NCBI GenBank assembly: GCA_023457325.1
Contig: JAEWLX010000062.1
Span: forward strand, 1 to 31,261
Length of the DNA: 31,261 nucleotides
DNA from: Bacillota bacterium
Lineage (GTDB): Bacteria > Bacillota_I > Bacilli_A > RFN20 > CAG-826
Direction: 5' to 3'
Under the pieces are notes generated by a model, which saw nothing but the letters and a program-made list of their open reading frames with translations, was not told the origin of the DNA and searched no databases. The first letter of the stretch is position 1, and each line of letters opens with the position of its first letter. The translations under genes were made by a program, and so were the position numbers. This document shows positions 1-8,233 of this stretch, piece by piece.

Positions 1-1013
1 CCAACGGCACTCATTCTTTTGATGTTCCGCGAAATGAGGAAGCGTATCTTAAAGGCGCAATTTTAAATGATGAAGATGTCTTAGAGATCATCGCTGATAA
101 TCCCCATCTTAAAGATCGTTATGCGCCTGTATTGGAAGCCGCCCGTCTTAATATTCAAAAAAATCTTTACGATACTCCTTTCTATTTCCAACCGATGGAA
201 CCAGATAAATATCTTGAAAAAACGGAGGAATATCCTGACGGTTATGAAACCTTTTCCTTTAGTGAGGCTGCGACACGTGTCGTTAGTGATAAAACGGAGT
301 TAGTCATTACCCCAACCTACGGCTCATATTTAACGACTGAACCAGCCTACATCATGGTCAAATATCCGCTGAAGATGCCTGACACTGATTATCGGGGACG
401 GATATATTTAATTGGCGATGGCGTTGATGAAGAGGGAAATCCTGATCCAACCACCAGTCGCGTTATTACAACCGATTACCATGGTAATAACGAAGGATAT
501 CAACGTTATTTCCGCGGTTTCTACGCTAACGAGCCAGTTAAAAAGATTATCATCGTTCCCGCTGGAAACGGAGTCGTTTATCCAAACACCGATATATATA
601 TCGAGACTTATGATCACATTTTAAATAAACTTGCTTTATTAAATGACTACCCAATTACTGATGTCGATTATGATACAAATTATTTCTCGTTTAAAACTGA
701 TTTTGAACAGACTCGCTTCGTCGTCACGCAAGTGACTTATGGCGATGGCTGGAAAGTATTCGCAAGCAAGGAAAATGGCGAAACCAAAGAGTTAAAAACA
801 TATAATGCTCAAGGTGGTTTTGTCGGCTTTCTATCAGAAGCGGGGGCCACGAGTTACGAAATGAAGTATTATACCCCGTATTTATCAACAGGCATCATCA
901 TCGCCTTCACTGGTTTCTTAATTTTTGGCGGTGCAATTGGCTTAGGTGCATTTATAGAACTTAAAAAAGCAAGCAAGCTTGAACAGATTGAAGACAAAGA
1001 AAAAACGTCCTAG
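1..1013 (+). CDS. YfhO-family membrane protein, C-terminal part (5' end outside window)
   Basis: The reading frame is open from base 3, so the gene begins before the window; 336 residues are visible. The visible part is mostly a soluble, presumably extracytoplasmic, beta-rich region. It ends in one hydrophobic helix (about 'TGIIIAFTGFLIFGGAIGLG') and a short lysine/glutamate tail. The segment just before the helix has a 'GDGWKVFASKENGE...YNAQGGFVGF' pattern, which resembles the end of YfhO-family proteins. These are large multi-pass proteins of the GT-C glycosyltransferase type; Bacillus YfhO is linked to lipoteichoic acid glycosylation. The multi-pass catalytic part would lie upstream and cannot be checked here. 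The stop codon sits inside the hairpin that terminates the opposing minus-strand operon. Family assignment is fairly confident; substrate unknown. Confidence 0.7.
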   Translation, partial: NGTHSFDVPRNEEAYLKGAILNDEDVLEIIADNPHLKDRYAPVLEAARLNIQKNLYDTPFYFQPMEPDKYLEKTEEYPDGYETFSFSEAATRVVSDKTELVITPTYGSYLTTEPAYIMVKYPLKMPDTDYRGRIYLIGDGVDEEGNPDPTTSRVITTDYHGNNEGYQRYFRGFYANEPVKKIIIVPAGNGVVYPNTDIYIETYDHILNKLALLNDYPITDVDYDTNYFSFKTDFEQTRFVVTQVTYGDGWKVFASKENGETKELKTYNAQGGFVGFLSEAGATSYEMKYYTPYLSTGIIIAFTGFLIFGGAIGLGAFIELKKASKLEQIEDKEKTS

Positions 1014-1020
1014 GGACGTT
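999..1020 (-). terminator. Intrinsic terminator of the dnaX-rsmI operon
   Basis: Perfect 7-bp stem AACGTCC/GGACGTT (1004-1010 and 1014-1020) with a 3-nt loop. On the minus strand it is followed by a U-rich run. The stem begins in the rsmI stop codon and also covers the last codons and the stop of the plus-strand YfhO-like gene. Confidence 0.8.
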
Positions 1021-1867
1021 AATTCTGATGGAAGATTTTATATACTTGATTCTTTGCTATTTTTAACAAATCGCTTACTTGTTTAATGGCATCTTTTGGC
1101 GTCATACCAATATCAATAAAACTTGAAACCATTTTGCGGACTTCATCATCGTTAATATGTGGAGCTATTTCCTCGTTGTTTCCCTCAACGACAAGAACCA
1201 TCTCTCCTTTTAAAGAATCCTTGTCAAGCATGGCTAAGTCGCTTAAGTTCATGCGAATGAATTCCTCGTGTTTTTTGGTTAACTCTCGCGCTAAACACGC
1301 TTTGCGATTTCCAAAAATCTTTACCATGTCAGAGAGTGTTTTCAAAATGCGATGAGGTGCTTCATAAAAGATTAATGTCTCGCGGCGTTTAATCAAGCCG
1401 CGAAGTTCATCAATGCGAGCCTTCTCTTTAGGTGACAGAAAGCCATGAAAATAAAAGCGCTCGCTATTTAATCCCGAACCAACCAATGCATTTAGCATTG
1501 CGTTTGCGCCGGATATCACAGAAACTTTTATGCCACTACTCAGCGCTTCGCGAATAAGACGATTACCGGGATCGGAAATTGATGGGTAACCAGCATCAGA
1601 TAAATAGGCGACCTTAAGGCCTGATTTCAGGTCGTTGATTATGCGAATCGCTCCAGATATTTCGTTGTGTTCGCGACAAGACACTAATGGTTTTTGTATT
1701 TCAAAATGAGCAAGTAACTTTCCGGAAACGCGAGTGTCTTCGCAAGCAATATAATCCATACTTCGGATCGTTTCAATCGCTCTTGGTGTCATCTCGTTAA
1801 GATTACCAATTGGCGTTGCGATGATGTATAGAATAGGGGTATTTCCTTTAAAGTTTAGCTCTCTCAT
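1019..1867 (-). CDS. rsmI: 16S rRNA (cytidine-1402-2'-O)-methyltransferase RsmI
   Basis: 282 residues, the usual length. RsmI uses S-adenosylmethionine to methylate the ribose of C1402 in the decoding centre of 16S rRNA. The tetrapyrrole-methylase fold is recognisable from the N-terminal 'LYIIATPIGNLNEMTPRA', then 'ACEDTRVSGKLL', 'YLSDAGYPSISDPGNRLI' and 'VISGANAMLNALVGSGL', which are signature RsmI blocks. The start codon overlaps the ricT stop as ATGA, so translation is probably coupled. This is the last gene of the minus-strand operon and ends in a terminator hairpin. In Bacillus the same gene (yabC/rsmI) lies downstream of yaaT, so the position agrees with the assignment. Confidence 0.95.
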   Translation of the reverse strand: MRELNFKGNTPILYIIATPIGNLNEMTPRAIETIRSMDYIACEDTRVSGKLLAHFEIQKPLVSCREHNEISGAIRIINDLKSGLKVAYLSDAGYPSISDPGNRLIREALSSGIKVSVISGANAMLNALVGSGLNSERFYFHGFLSPKEKARIDELRGLIKRRETLIFYEAPHRILKTLSDMVKIFGNRKACLARELTKKHEEFIRMNLSDLAMLDKDSLKGEMVLVVEGNNEEIAPHINDDEVRKMVSSFIDIGMTPKDAIKQVSDLLKIAKNQVYKIFHQN

Positions 1868-2694
1868 TTTTTGTCTTTACTCCTTAAATAACGCTTGATA
1901 TCTTCAAGAGGTAAAAACTTCACATCTTCATCAGATTCAATTCGAATCATTCTCGAGAGGACGTTATACGAAGTAACGCGATAAGTAAGACCATCAAGCG
2001 AGAATCTTTCACCGACAGAAGGAAAGTCCTTCTTAAGTTCGCTATATTGATCGTCTTCATAAAGAAGACAACAAATTAGTTTGCCACAGTGACCACTGAG
2101 CTTAGGAATATTTAATGACAGCATTTGATTTTTGGCTCGGCTGATGGAAATTCCATCAAAAGAATGTAAGAAAGTCGAGCAGCAAAGCGGGAGGCCACAA
2201 ATACCGATTCCCCCGACCATTTTAGCTTTATCGCGCGAGCCGATTTGCCGTAATTCAATGCGACAGCGCAGACGACCGGCGAGTATTTTGAGAAGTTCGC
2301 GGAAATCAACGCGTTCTTCGGCCACATACGTAACAGTAATTTTTGAACCATCCAATGTGTACTCAGCATCGAGAAGATGCATATCAAGATTAAGGTTTCT
2401 GATTTCATCAGCACAAAAACGTAGAGCCTCAGAAGCCCGTTTTTTGTTTTCCTCGAAGACAAACATATCTGTTTCATTCGCTAGGCGAATAATTGGCTTC
2501 AGTTCGAGATTAGAAGAATATTTAGCGATATCCTGAGGTTCAATAACGACTTTAGCAACTTCGAGACCGCGCACGGATTCGACGACAACGTGGTCGTTGA
2601 GTCTTATATCGTTGGTGTCTGCGCTGAAGTAGTATGCTTTTGATGAACTATAAAAGCGAACCCCAATGAAGTATTTGTTTGTTAATGTAGACAT
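1864..2694 (-). CDS. ricT: RicT (YaaT), PSP1-domain regulator of RNase Y
   Basis: 276 residues with a PSP1 domain. RicT forms the Y-complex with RicA (YmcA) and RicF (YlbF), which carries iron-sulfur clusters and directs RNase Y processing of certain operon mRNAs. In Bacillus it also affects sporulation, competence and biofilm formation. The conserved cysteine region is visible: 'GGIGICGLPLCCSTFL', then 'LSGHCGKLICCLLYE'. The N-terminal 'FIGVRFYSSSKAYYFSA' and the 'VAEERVDFRELLKILAGRLR' segment are also typical. AAGGAG stands 6 nt before the ATG, inside the end of holB; the holB stop and this start are contiguous (TAAATG). No ricA or ricF is in the window. YabA, which follows yaaT in Bacillus, is absent here. 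Confidence 0.92.
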   Translation of the reverse strand: MSTLTNKYFIGVRFYSSSKAYYFSADTNDIRLNDHVVVESVRGLEVAKVVIEPQDIAKYSSNLELKPIIRLANETDMFVFEENKKRASEALRFCADEIRNLNLDMHLLDAEYTLDGSKITVTYVAEERVDFRELLKILAGRLRCRIELRQIGSRDKAKMVGGIGICGLPLCCSTFLHSFDGISISRAKNQMLSLNIPKLSGHCGKLICCLLYEDDQYSELKKDFPSVGERFSLDGLTYRVTSYNVLSRMIRIESDEDVKFLPLEDIKRYLRSKDKK

Positions 2695-3675
2695 TTATTT
2701 CTCCTTAGTAATGGCGATGATGACGTGATCGAGTAGCAAAGCGACATTTACATTTAAATCGAGTTTCCCTCGCGAAGTCATGATTTCAATCAAAGTTTCT
2801 TCTAAATGAGGAAGGACCTCTGCCAACTCATGTAATATACTATCATAACTACTTAAAGTTATGCGATTGTTAACGCGGATATTAAGCATGTCCTGAAAAA
2901 CGATTGTGAGCATATCAAGATAAAAACGAGCCGCTTCTTTACTTCTAATAATGGGAACAATATCTTTTTGTGATACGAAAAGAGCTTCGTCTTTTGAAAT
3001 GCGCAGGGCCTCTAACTGATTAGTCAGTGCCTGCTTGGCATTTAAATAATCTTGGCTTTCCGATGTTGCTATGATTGTCGTCGGGTCGTTAAGAAAATAA
3101 CTTAATATTTCGGCATCCTCACGTGAGCAACCTTGTGCAATACTTTCCTCGATTAACTGCAGTTTATCGATTGTTTTGAGGTGCAGAACTTGTGTTCGCG
3201 AGATAATGGTGGGTAAAACCTTTGCCTCATTTTCGGTCGTTAAAAAAGCGTAGACATTTTTACCGGGTTCTTCTAAGAATTTGAGCAATGAATTGACGGC
3301 TTCAATTGTCATATTTTCCACGAGATGAAGAATATATATCATAATGCCTTTTGCTTCCATTGCCGTCTTCTCAAAATTTGAAGTTATTTCCGTAACATCA
3401 TTCTTTTTGATGCTTGTTTCCTGCCCATCAAAAATCATTAAATCCGCAAAACTGCCATCTTCGATACGAATGCATGTTAAGCAGCGCTCGCAAGCGAGTG
3501 GCTCAGGCATGTCGCAAACAATCGATTTTGCGAAATATAAGGCGACATCTTTTAATGGTGTTCCTGGCTCTCCTGAGAGGAGATAAGCATGAGATAACTT
3601 ATCGCTTTCTATCGCATTAGAAAAAACGCGATGGAGAACAGGTTGATATTTTTTAATGTATTCAGAGGCGAGCAT
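2695..3675 (-). CDS. holB: DNA polymerase III delta-prime subunit HolB
   Basis: About 326 residues from the chosen ATG. Delta-prime is the non-ATPase stator of the clamp loader that places the beta clamp on primed DNA. The AAA+ fold is seen, with a degenerate P-loop region ('LLSGEPGTPLKDVAL'). A cysteine cluster ('CERCLTC') follows, then 'AVNSLLKFLEEPGKNVYAFL' and the sensor/SRC-like 'PTIISRTQVLHLK'. The frame can be extended upstream to a TTG at 3696. The ATG at 3675 is preferred because GGAG lies 7 nt before it and the protein then starts 'MLASEYIKKYQPVL'. The start overlaps the 3' end of tmk by 14 nt in another frame. The order tmk-holB-ricT is as in Bacillus. Confidence 0.92.
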   Translation of the reverse strand: MLASEYIKKYQPVLHRVFSNAIESDKLSHAYLLSGEPGTPLKDVALYFAKSIVCDMPEPLACERCLTCIRIEDGSFADLMIFDGQETSIKKNDVTEITSNFEKTAMEAKGIMIYILHLVENMTIEAVNSLLKFLEEPGKNVYAFLTTENEAKVLPTIISRTQVLHLKTIDKLQLIEESIAQGCSREDAEILSYFLNDPTTIIATSESQDYLNAKQALTNQLEALRISKDEALFVSQKDIVPIIRSKEAARFYLDMLTIVFQDMLNIRVNNRITLSSYDSILHELAEVLPHLEETLIEIMTSRGKLDLNVNVALLLDHVIIAITKEK

Positions 3676-4297
3676 GTTTAAGCTCCAAACGATCAATTAT
3701 CGCGTTAAGAGCCACCCCAACGACTTCTGAAAGGGTTTTTGAAGCATCAATGACGAAATAGCGGTCTTTATATTTGTTCGCTAACTCGAGAAAAGCTTCG
3801 CGAACCTGGCGGTGGAATCCCAAAGCTTCAAGATCCAAACGGTTGACTTCCCTTTTCTTATTTATGGCAATTCTTTCTAAACCCTTTTCGGGAGTGATAT
3901 CAAAAAGAAGTGTTAAATCCGGATACGTTCCCTCAGTGGCAAAAAGATTAATGTTTAAGACATTATCGACCCCGATGTTACGAGCAGCACCTTGATAGGC
4001 CAGTGACGAATCGAGAAAGCGATCACAAATGACGATTTTGCCTTCCTTGAGTGCCGGCCAAACTTTTTCCACTAGATGCTGGCGGCGACTGGCAGCGTAA
4101 AGAAGAGCTTCTGCCCGAGGATCTAAAGCGGTGTTTTTCTTGTCGAGAATAATTCCGCGAATTTCTTCGGCAATCGGCGTTCCTCCTGGTTCGCGGGTAT
4201 AGACAACATCATATCCTTTGGATATAAGGAGGCGAACTATTTCGTTGGCAGCACTTGTTTTCCCACTGCCTTCTGGTCCTTCAAATGTTATAAACAT
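3662..4297 (-). CDS. tmk: Thymidylate kinase
   Basis: 211 residues, typical length. It phosphorylates dTMP to dTDP using ATP, the step needed for dTTP supply. The P-loop 'FEGPEGSGKTSAANE' is at residues 4-18. The 'YTREPGGTPIAEEIR' block and the DR(F/Y) motif 'VICDRFLDSSLAYQGAARNI' place it in the TMPK family. A strong AAAGGAG is 6 nt upstream of the ATG. The gap to recR is only 12 nt, so it sits within the operon. Confidence 0.97.
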   Translation of the reverse strand: MFITFEGPEGSGKTSAANEIVRLLISKGYDVVYTREPGGTPIAEEIRGIILDKKNTALDPRAEALLYAASRRQHLVEKVWPALKEGKIVICDRFLDSSLAYQGAARNIGVDNVLNINLFATEGTYPDLTLLFDITPEKGLERIAINKKREVNRLDLEALGFHRQVREAFLELANKYKDRYFVIDASKTLSEVVGVALNAIIDRLELKHARL

Positions 4298-4309
4298 ATT
4301 TTTCTCCTT

Positions 4310-4906
4310 TTACAACTTACGTCGTCCTTCAAGTGCTTTGTTAAGAGTTAGTGAGTCAGCATAGTCGACGTGCCCACCCATCGGAAGGCCATATGCAAGG
4401 CGCGTGATGTTGACAGCCTTATCTTCTAGTAATTTAGCGATGAATAAAGCGGTGGTTTCACCTTCGATTGTTGGATTGGTTGCTAAAATTATTTCCTGAA
4501 CACCGTTTTCTTCAATGCGCTTCAGCAATGAATCGATATTTAGATCTTCTACGCTTACACCGGAAACGGCACTTAAAACGCCACCTAGAATATGATAGCG
4601 ACCCTTAAAGGTATTTAATTTTTCAAAGGCATATACATCACGAAATGATGAAACGACAATTAATGTTTTTTCATCTCGTTCATTGTCGGCACATATTTCG
4701 CATTTTTCTTCCTCGGTATATAAGCCACAAATCGGGCATTTATGAATTGTCGTTTTGATATTTTCGAGGGCCTTAGAAAATTCCTGGACCTCTTCTTCGT
4801 TCATCTCTAAAACCGCCAAAGCCATTCTCTCGGCGGACTTTCGTCCAACGCTTGGTAGTTTGGCAAACGACTCAACTAAGCGATTAAGCGATTTTAAATC
4901 TTTCAT
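4310..4906 (-). CDS. recR: Recombination mediator RecR
   Basis: 198 residues, full length. RecR works with RecO (and RecF) to load RecA on SSB-covered single-stranded DNA at gaps. Visible features in order are a helix-hairpin-helix-like N-terminus ('SFAKLPSVGRKSAERMAL'), a four-cysteine zinc finger ('CPICGLYTEEEKCEIC'), and a Toprim domain ('TLIVVSSFRDVYAFEKL', 'EIILATNPTIEGETTALF'). The C-terminal 'LAYGLPMGGHVDYADSLTL' is a RecR hallmark. The start shares one base with the ybaB stop (TAATG). The dnaX-ybaB-recR order is highly conserved among bacteria. Confidence 0.97.
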   Translation of the reverse strand: MKDLKSLNRLVESFAKLPSVGRKSAERMALAVLEMNEEEVQEFSKALENIKTTIHKCPICGLYTEEEKCEICADNERDEKTLIVVSSFRDVYAFEKLNTFKGRYHILGGVLSAVSGVSVEDLNIDSLLKRIEENGVQEIILATNPTIEGETTALFIAKLLEDKAVNITRLAYGLPMGGHVDYADSLTLNKALEGRRKL

Positions 4907-5211
4907 TACAATCCCATCATTCCTTCAACGCGTCCTGTTATGCGAACATTTATTTCGTCTTCAGCGAGTTTGATGTTTTTTAAGGCCTCATCGATCGCCA
5001 GTTTGAGCATTTCCTCGATCATCTCTTTATTTTCGGCATCAAGAGCACCCTCATCAATATTAATCTCCTTAATCTTGCGGTCGCCGTAAAAAATGACCGT
5101 AACGGCTCCTCCTTTAGAAACAGAAAACTCTTCTTGAGCTAAATCTTCATGAGCCTTTTTTAGTTCACGCTGCATTCTTTGAGCTTGTGCTAATAAGTTC
5201 TGCATATTCAT
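4906..5211 (-). CDS. Nucleoid-associated protein YbaB/EbfC
   Basis: 101 residues. This is a small dimeric DNA-binding protein of the YbaB/EbfC family, found almost always between dnaX and recR. The N-terminal 'MNMQNLLAQAQRMQRELKKA' and the central 'VTVIFYGDRKIKEINI' strands fit the family tweezer-like fold. AAAGGAG precedes the ATG by 7 nt, and the ATG overlaps the dnaX stop (ATGA). A second ATG two codons on (5205) is possible. The exact cellular role of the family is not settled. Confidence 0.93.
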   Translation of the reverse strand: MNMQNLLAQAQRMQRELKKAHEDLAQEEFSVSKGGAVTVIFYGDRKIKEINIDEGALDAENKEMIEEMLKLAIDEALKNIKLAEDEINVRITGRVEGMMGL

Positions 5212-7010
5212 AAATTTTCTCCTTTAAAATTCAATACAATGTCTTTCGCTTTTGGTAGTTTGTTGATTTGTCGTAATCCAAAAAAGGATTTCTGAAGTCT
5301 GAGGGCTTCACTGCGGATGATGGCATAGACAAATACCTCTCGTCCGAGGATCCCTTTAATTAATTCTGCTATAGCAGGCTGATTAGTTACAATGTTTATG
5401 CGATCAGAAAGACAATCAAAATCATATTCAAGAACTAAAACATCTTTAGTGACAATATATGGGCGACCATCTTTTAATAATGAGGCGACAAGTCCATATT
5501 TTGGGTGAGCGACTAGAGCGTTGAAATCATCCCATTTCTTGCTGATGGTTTGCCGTTCTTCTTTATCGCCAAGAACCATAATTTTTATCATCGTTTCATC
5601 ATCAATTGCGTTTTTGTCTCCAGAAGTATTGATTGTGCATTTATCCTGAGTGTTGGAATCTTTGCTTTTAATTTTTGTTTCAATAGCCGGTTTGATTTTT
5701 TCATCAATTGTCATCTCATCTTCCAAAAGCCATGAAGGAACAGTTGAACCGTTAGTTTCAACTAGAGGTGCTGGTTCAACAGCTTTAACCTCTATTGTCT
5801 CGATTTTTTGTTCAATTGATTTCTCGCTTGCTTTTGATTCGATTTTGGTTTCAACTTTGGGTTCCGGTTTTGGAAGCGGCTTATCGACTATTTTTTCCTC
5901 TTTCGGTTCTATATATTCGCTTCCTTTACTCTTGTTTGATGAGGTGGCAAGACGAAGCAAGACCAGCTCAAATAATGAGCGAATATTTGAAACAACTTTA
6001 AAATCATTTTGAGCTTTAAGAAGTATTTCAATCATTTCATTAAGGCGTTCAACTTCAATTAGATTCTTTAAGTCTAAGGCGTCTTTTTCGGTTATAACCG
6101 AAAGAAGAATTTGTTCTTCCGTTTTGCTATAAACGAGAGCGTCTTTTAAGACGTCTAGTAAGTTCGATGTAAGCCGTTTAATGTCAATGCCAGAAGCAAT
6201 AAAGGATTCCATTCTTTTTAAGACATCTTTAACATCCCCATTTGCTATCGCTTTTATTAGATCCAGTTTTTCTTTAGTTGAGGCAAGTCCAAATAAATCA
6301 AAAACATCTTTTTCTTTAATGGAATTACCTGCGTAAGCTAAAACGTGTTCGAGAATGGATAAAGCGTCGCGGACACCGCCGTCAGCCAAATCGATAATGG
6401 CGTTGATGGCAGGAATATCATACTTAATTTTTTCCAAATCAAGAATTTCGACCATTTTTTCACGAATTGCATCATCATCAACTTTGGTAAAATCATACCG
6501 TTGACAGCGTGAAACGATAGTCGGAAGGACTTTATGGGGCTCAGTAGTTGCAAGAATAAAAACGACATGAGCGGGCGGTTCTTCCAATGTTTTTAATAAG
6601 GCGTTAAATGCGCCACTTGTCATCATGTGAACTTCATCAATAATATACACTTTATATTTGCCCTTAATTGGCAGATATTTTACCTTTTCGATAAGATCGC
6701 GAACTTCTTCTACGCCGTTGTTACTGGCAGCATCAATCTCGATAACATCAGGATGTGAACCGTCAGTCACACTTAAACAATTTCCGCATTCATTACACTG
6801 ATGTCCAAAAGCTTCCTCACAGTTCAAAGCCTTGGCGAAAAGCTTAGCCATTGATGTTTTGCCAGTTCCACGTGGACCGCAAAACAAATAAGCATGAGCG
6901 ATTTTGTTATTTGCCAAAGCGTTTTCAATCGTGCGGACAATGTGTTTTTGACCTGCTACTTCTGAAAATGATTTGGGGCGATATGTCCTGTATAGAGCTT
7001 TGTATGCCAT
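5208..7010 (-). CDS. dnaX: DNA polymerase III subunits gamma/tau
   Basis: 600 residues. This is the ATPase motor of the clamp loader; the tau C-terminus couples it to the polymerase. An AAA+ module comes first, with P-loop 'CGPRGTGKTSMAK', zinc-module cysteines ('CNECGNC'), Walker B region 'VYIIDEVHMMT' and the SRC motif 'PTIVSRCQRYDF'. A collar domain follows. Next is a low-complexity K/E/P-rich linker at roughly residues 357-430, then a C-terminal domain ending in a folded 'tau-like' region. I saw no convincing slippery heptamer for a shorter gamma form. It is the first gene of the operon. A sigma-A-like promoter (TATAAT at 7029-7034 on the minus strand) and AGGAT 8 nt from the ATG precede it. 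Confidence 0.97.
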   Translation of the reverse strand: MAYKALYRTYRPKSFSEVAGQKHIVRTIENALANNKIAHAYLFCGPRGTGKTSMAKLFAKALNCEEAFGHQCNECGNCLSVTDGSHPDVIEIDAASNNGVEEVRDLIEKVKYLPIKGKYKVYIIDEVHMMTSGAFNALLKTLEEPPAHVVFILATTEPHKVLPTIVSRCQRYDFTKVDDDAIREKMVEILDLEKIKYDIPAINAIIDLADGGVRDALSILEHVLAYAGNSIKEKDVFDLFGLASTKEKLDLIKAIANGDVKDVLKRMESFIASGIDIKRLTSNLLDVLKDALVYSKTEEQILLSVITEKDALDLKNLIEVERLNEMIEILLKAQNDFKVVSNIRSLFELVLLRLATSSNKSKGSEYIEPKEEKIVDKPLPKPEPKVETKIESKASEKSIEQKIETIEVKAVEPAPLVETNGSTVPSWLLEDEMTIDEKIKPAIETKIKSKDSNTQDKCTINTSGDKNAIDDETMIKIMVLGDKEERQTISKKWDDFNALVAHPKYGLVASLLKDGRPYIVTKDVLVLEYDFDCLSDRINIVTNQPAIAELIKGILGREVFVYAIIRSEALRLQKSFFGLRQINKLPKAKDIVLNFKGENL

Positions 7011-7028
7011 TTATATATCCTATTGGTA

Positions 7029-7057
7029 ATTATACATATTTATTCACTTCTATTAAA
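7029..7057 (-). promoter_or_regulatory. Probable promoter of the dnaX operon
   Basis: On the minus strand, a perfect -10 TATAAT (7034-7029) with a weak -35 TTTAAT (7057-7052) and a 17-bp spacer. It lies about 20 nt upstream of the dnaX start. The -35 is poor, so certainty is moderate. Confidence 0.45.
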
Positions 7058-7104
7058 GATAAAAATAGATGTTTAATATTAATATTAAGGAGAAAAACTA
7101 ACGC

Positions 7105-7133
7105 TTTATTCAAAAGGGTAGATGTGGTATAAT
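7105..7133 (+). promoter_or_regulatory. Probable extended -10 promoter of prfA-prmC-tsaC::rpiB
   Basis: TGG-TATAAT (7125-7133) is an extended -10 with a perfect hexamer. The -35 candidate TTTATT (7105-7110) is weak, with a 17-bp spacer. An AAGGAG site (7148-7153) and the prfA ATG follow closely. Confidence 0.6.
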
Positions 7134-7158
7134 CTCAACGCTTATTTAAGGAGCAATT

Positions 7159-8232
7159 ATGGAAGAAAGCATGTTGAGACGTCTTGAAGCAACCAAAAAG
7201 CGTCTAGCGGAAATTGATAATGAACTCGCTAACGAGAATGTCGTTCGCGATATTTCTCGTTTTCGTAGCCTCTCTAAAGAACGCTCAAATATAGCTGACA
7301 TTTGCGAGAAATACGATGAATATACCAAGTTTTTAAGCGAGATGGATGGGGCGTTTTCCATGATGCAGGATGATGATTTAGAAATATCTAATTTAGGCAA
7401 AGAAGAATACCATACCCTTCAAGCAAAAATTGAATCCATCGAGGAGGCACTCCACCTAATGCTTCTTCCTAAAGATCCAAACGATGACAAAAATATTATC
7501 GTAGAAATTCGTGGAGCCGTTGGCGGTGATGAAGCCAATATTTTTGCTGGCGACTTATTTAGAATGTATACAAGATATGCCGAACGCAATAATTGGAAGA
7601 TTCAGATGATTGACGAAAGCTCATCAGGCGCGGGCGGATTCTCGCTCGTATCTTTTATGATTAAAGGCGAGGGTGCTTATTCGAAATTGAAGTTCGAAAG
7701 TGGTGCTCATCGTGTTCAACGAATTCCGCGCACCGAGGCTTCGGGACGGATACATACTTCTACCTCAACCGTTTTAGTAATTCCGGAAGCTGATGAAATT
7801 GAAGTCAATATTAATTCTGCAGATTTACAAGTTGATACTTATCGTTCACAAGGTGCCGGCGGACAAAACGTCAACAAAACAGAAAGCGCTGTGCGCATCA
7901 CCCACCTACCAACGGGCATTGTTGTGAGCTGCCAAACTGAAAAATCACAAATTCAAAACCGAGAAATTGCCATGCGAATGCTTAGGGCAAAAATTTTGAG
8001 TAATCTCCAAGCGGAACAAGATGAAAAAATCGGAAGTGAAAGAAAGTTGAAGGTTGGAACTGGCGAAAGAAGCGAGAAGATTAGAACTTATAACTACCCG
8101 CAAAATCGCGTTACCGATCATCGCATATCTTTGACTCTTCAAAAACTTGATCGGATTATGGAAGGTGATCTCGATGAGATCCTCGAGGCTCTTATTCATT
8201 TTGATCAACAGCAAAAATTATTAGGCGAATAA
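7159..8232 (+). CDS. prfA: Peptide chain release factor 1 (UAA/UAG)
   Basis: 357 residues, standard for RF1. It recognises UAA and UAG in the ribosomal A site and triggers peptidyl-tRNA hydrolysis. The codon-recognition tripeptide is a PxT type, here P190-R191-T192 in 'RIPRTEASGRIHTSTST', which separates it from RF2 (SPF). The catalytic GGQ is at residues 234-236, within 'QGAGGQNVNKTESAVRITH'. AAGGAG is 5 nt before the ATG. The next gene, prmC, encodes the enzyme that methylates the GGQ glutamine, the usual neighbour. The region around the GGQ is strikingly similar to prfB at DNA level. Confidence 0.98.
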   Translation: MEESMLRRLEATKKRLAEIDNELANENVVRDISRFRSLSKERSNIADICEKYDEYTKFLSEMDGAFSMMQDDDLEISNLGKEEYHTLQAKIESIEEALHLMLLPKDPNDDKNIIVEIRGAVGGDEANIFAGDLFRMYTRYAERNNWKIQMIDESSSGAGGFSLVSFMIKGEGAYSKLKFESGAHRVQRIPRTEASGRIHTSTSTVLVIPEADEIEVNINSADLQVDTYRSQGAGGQNVNKTESAVRITHLPTGIVVSCQTEKSQIQNREIAMRMLRAKILSNLQAEQDEKIGSERKLKVGTGERSEKIRTYNYPQNRVTDHRISLTLQKLDRIMEGDLDEILEALIHFDQQQKLLGE

Positions 8233-8233
8233 A

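Noticed and set aside
3676..3696. Upstream TTG start for holB
   Set aside because: The ATG at 3675 has a well-placed GGAG and gives the usual N-terminus.
5640..5950. Possible dnaX frameshift site producing a short gamma subunit
   Set aside because: The lysine-rich linker has A-rich codons on the coding strand, but I found no A-AAA-AAG type heptamer with a supporting stem or Shine-Dalgarno-like element.
7011..7158. SRP RNA (often beside dnaX in Bacillus)
   Set aside because: The interval is only 148 nt, AT-rich, and lacks the SRP helix 8 GGAA-tetraloop region; it is explained by two divergent promoters.
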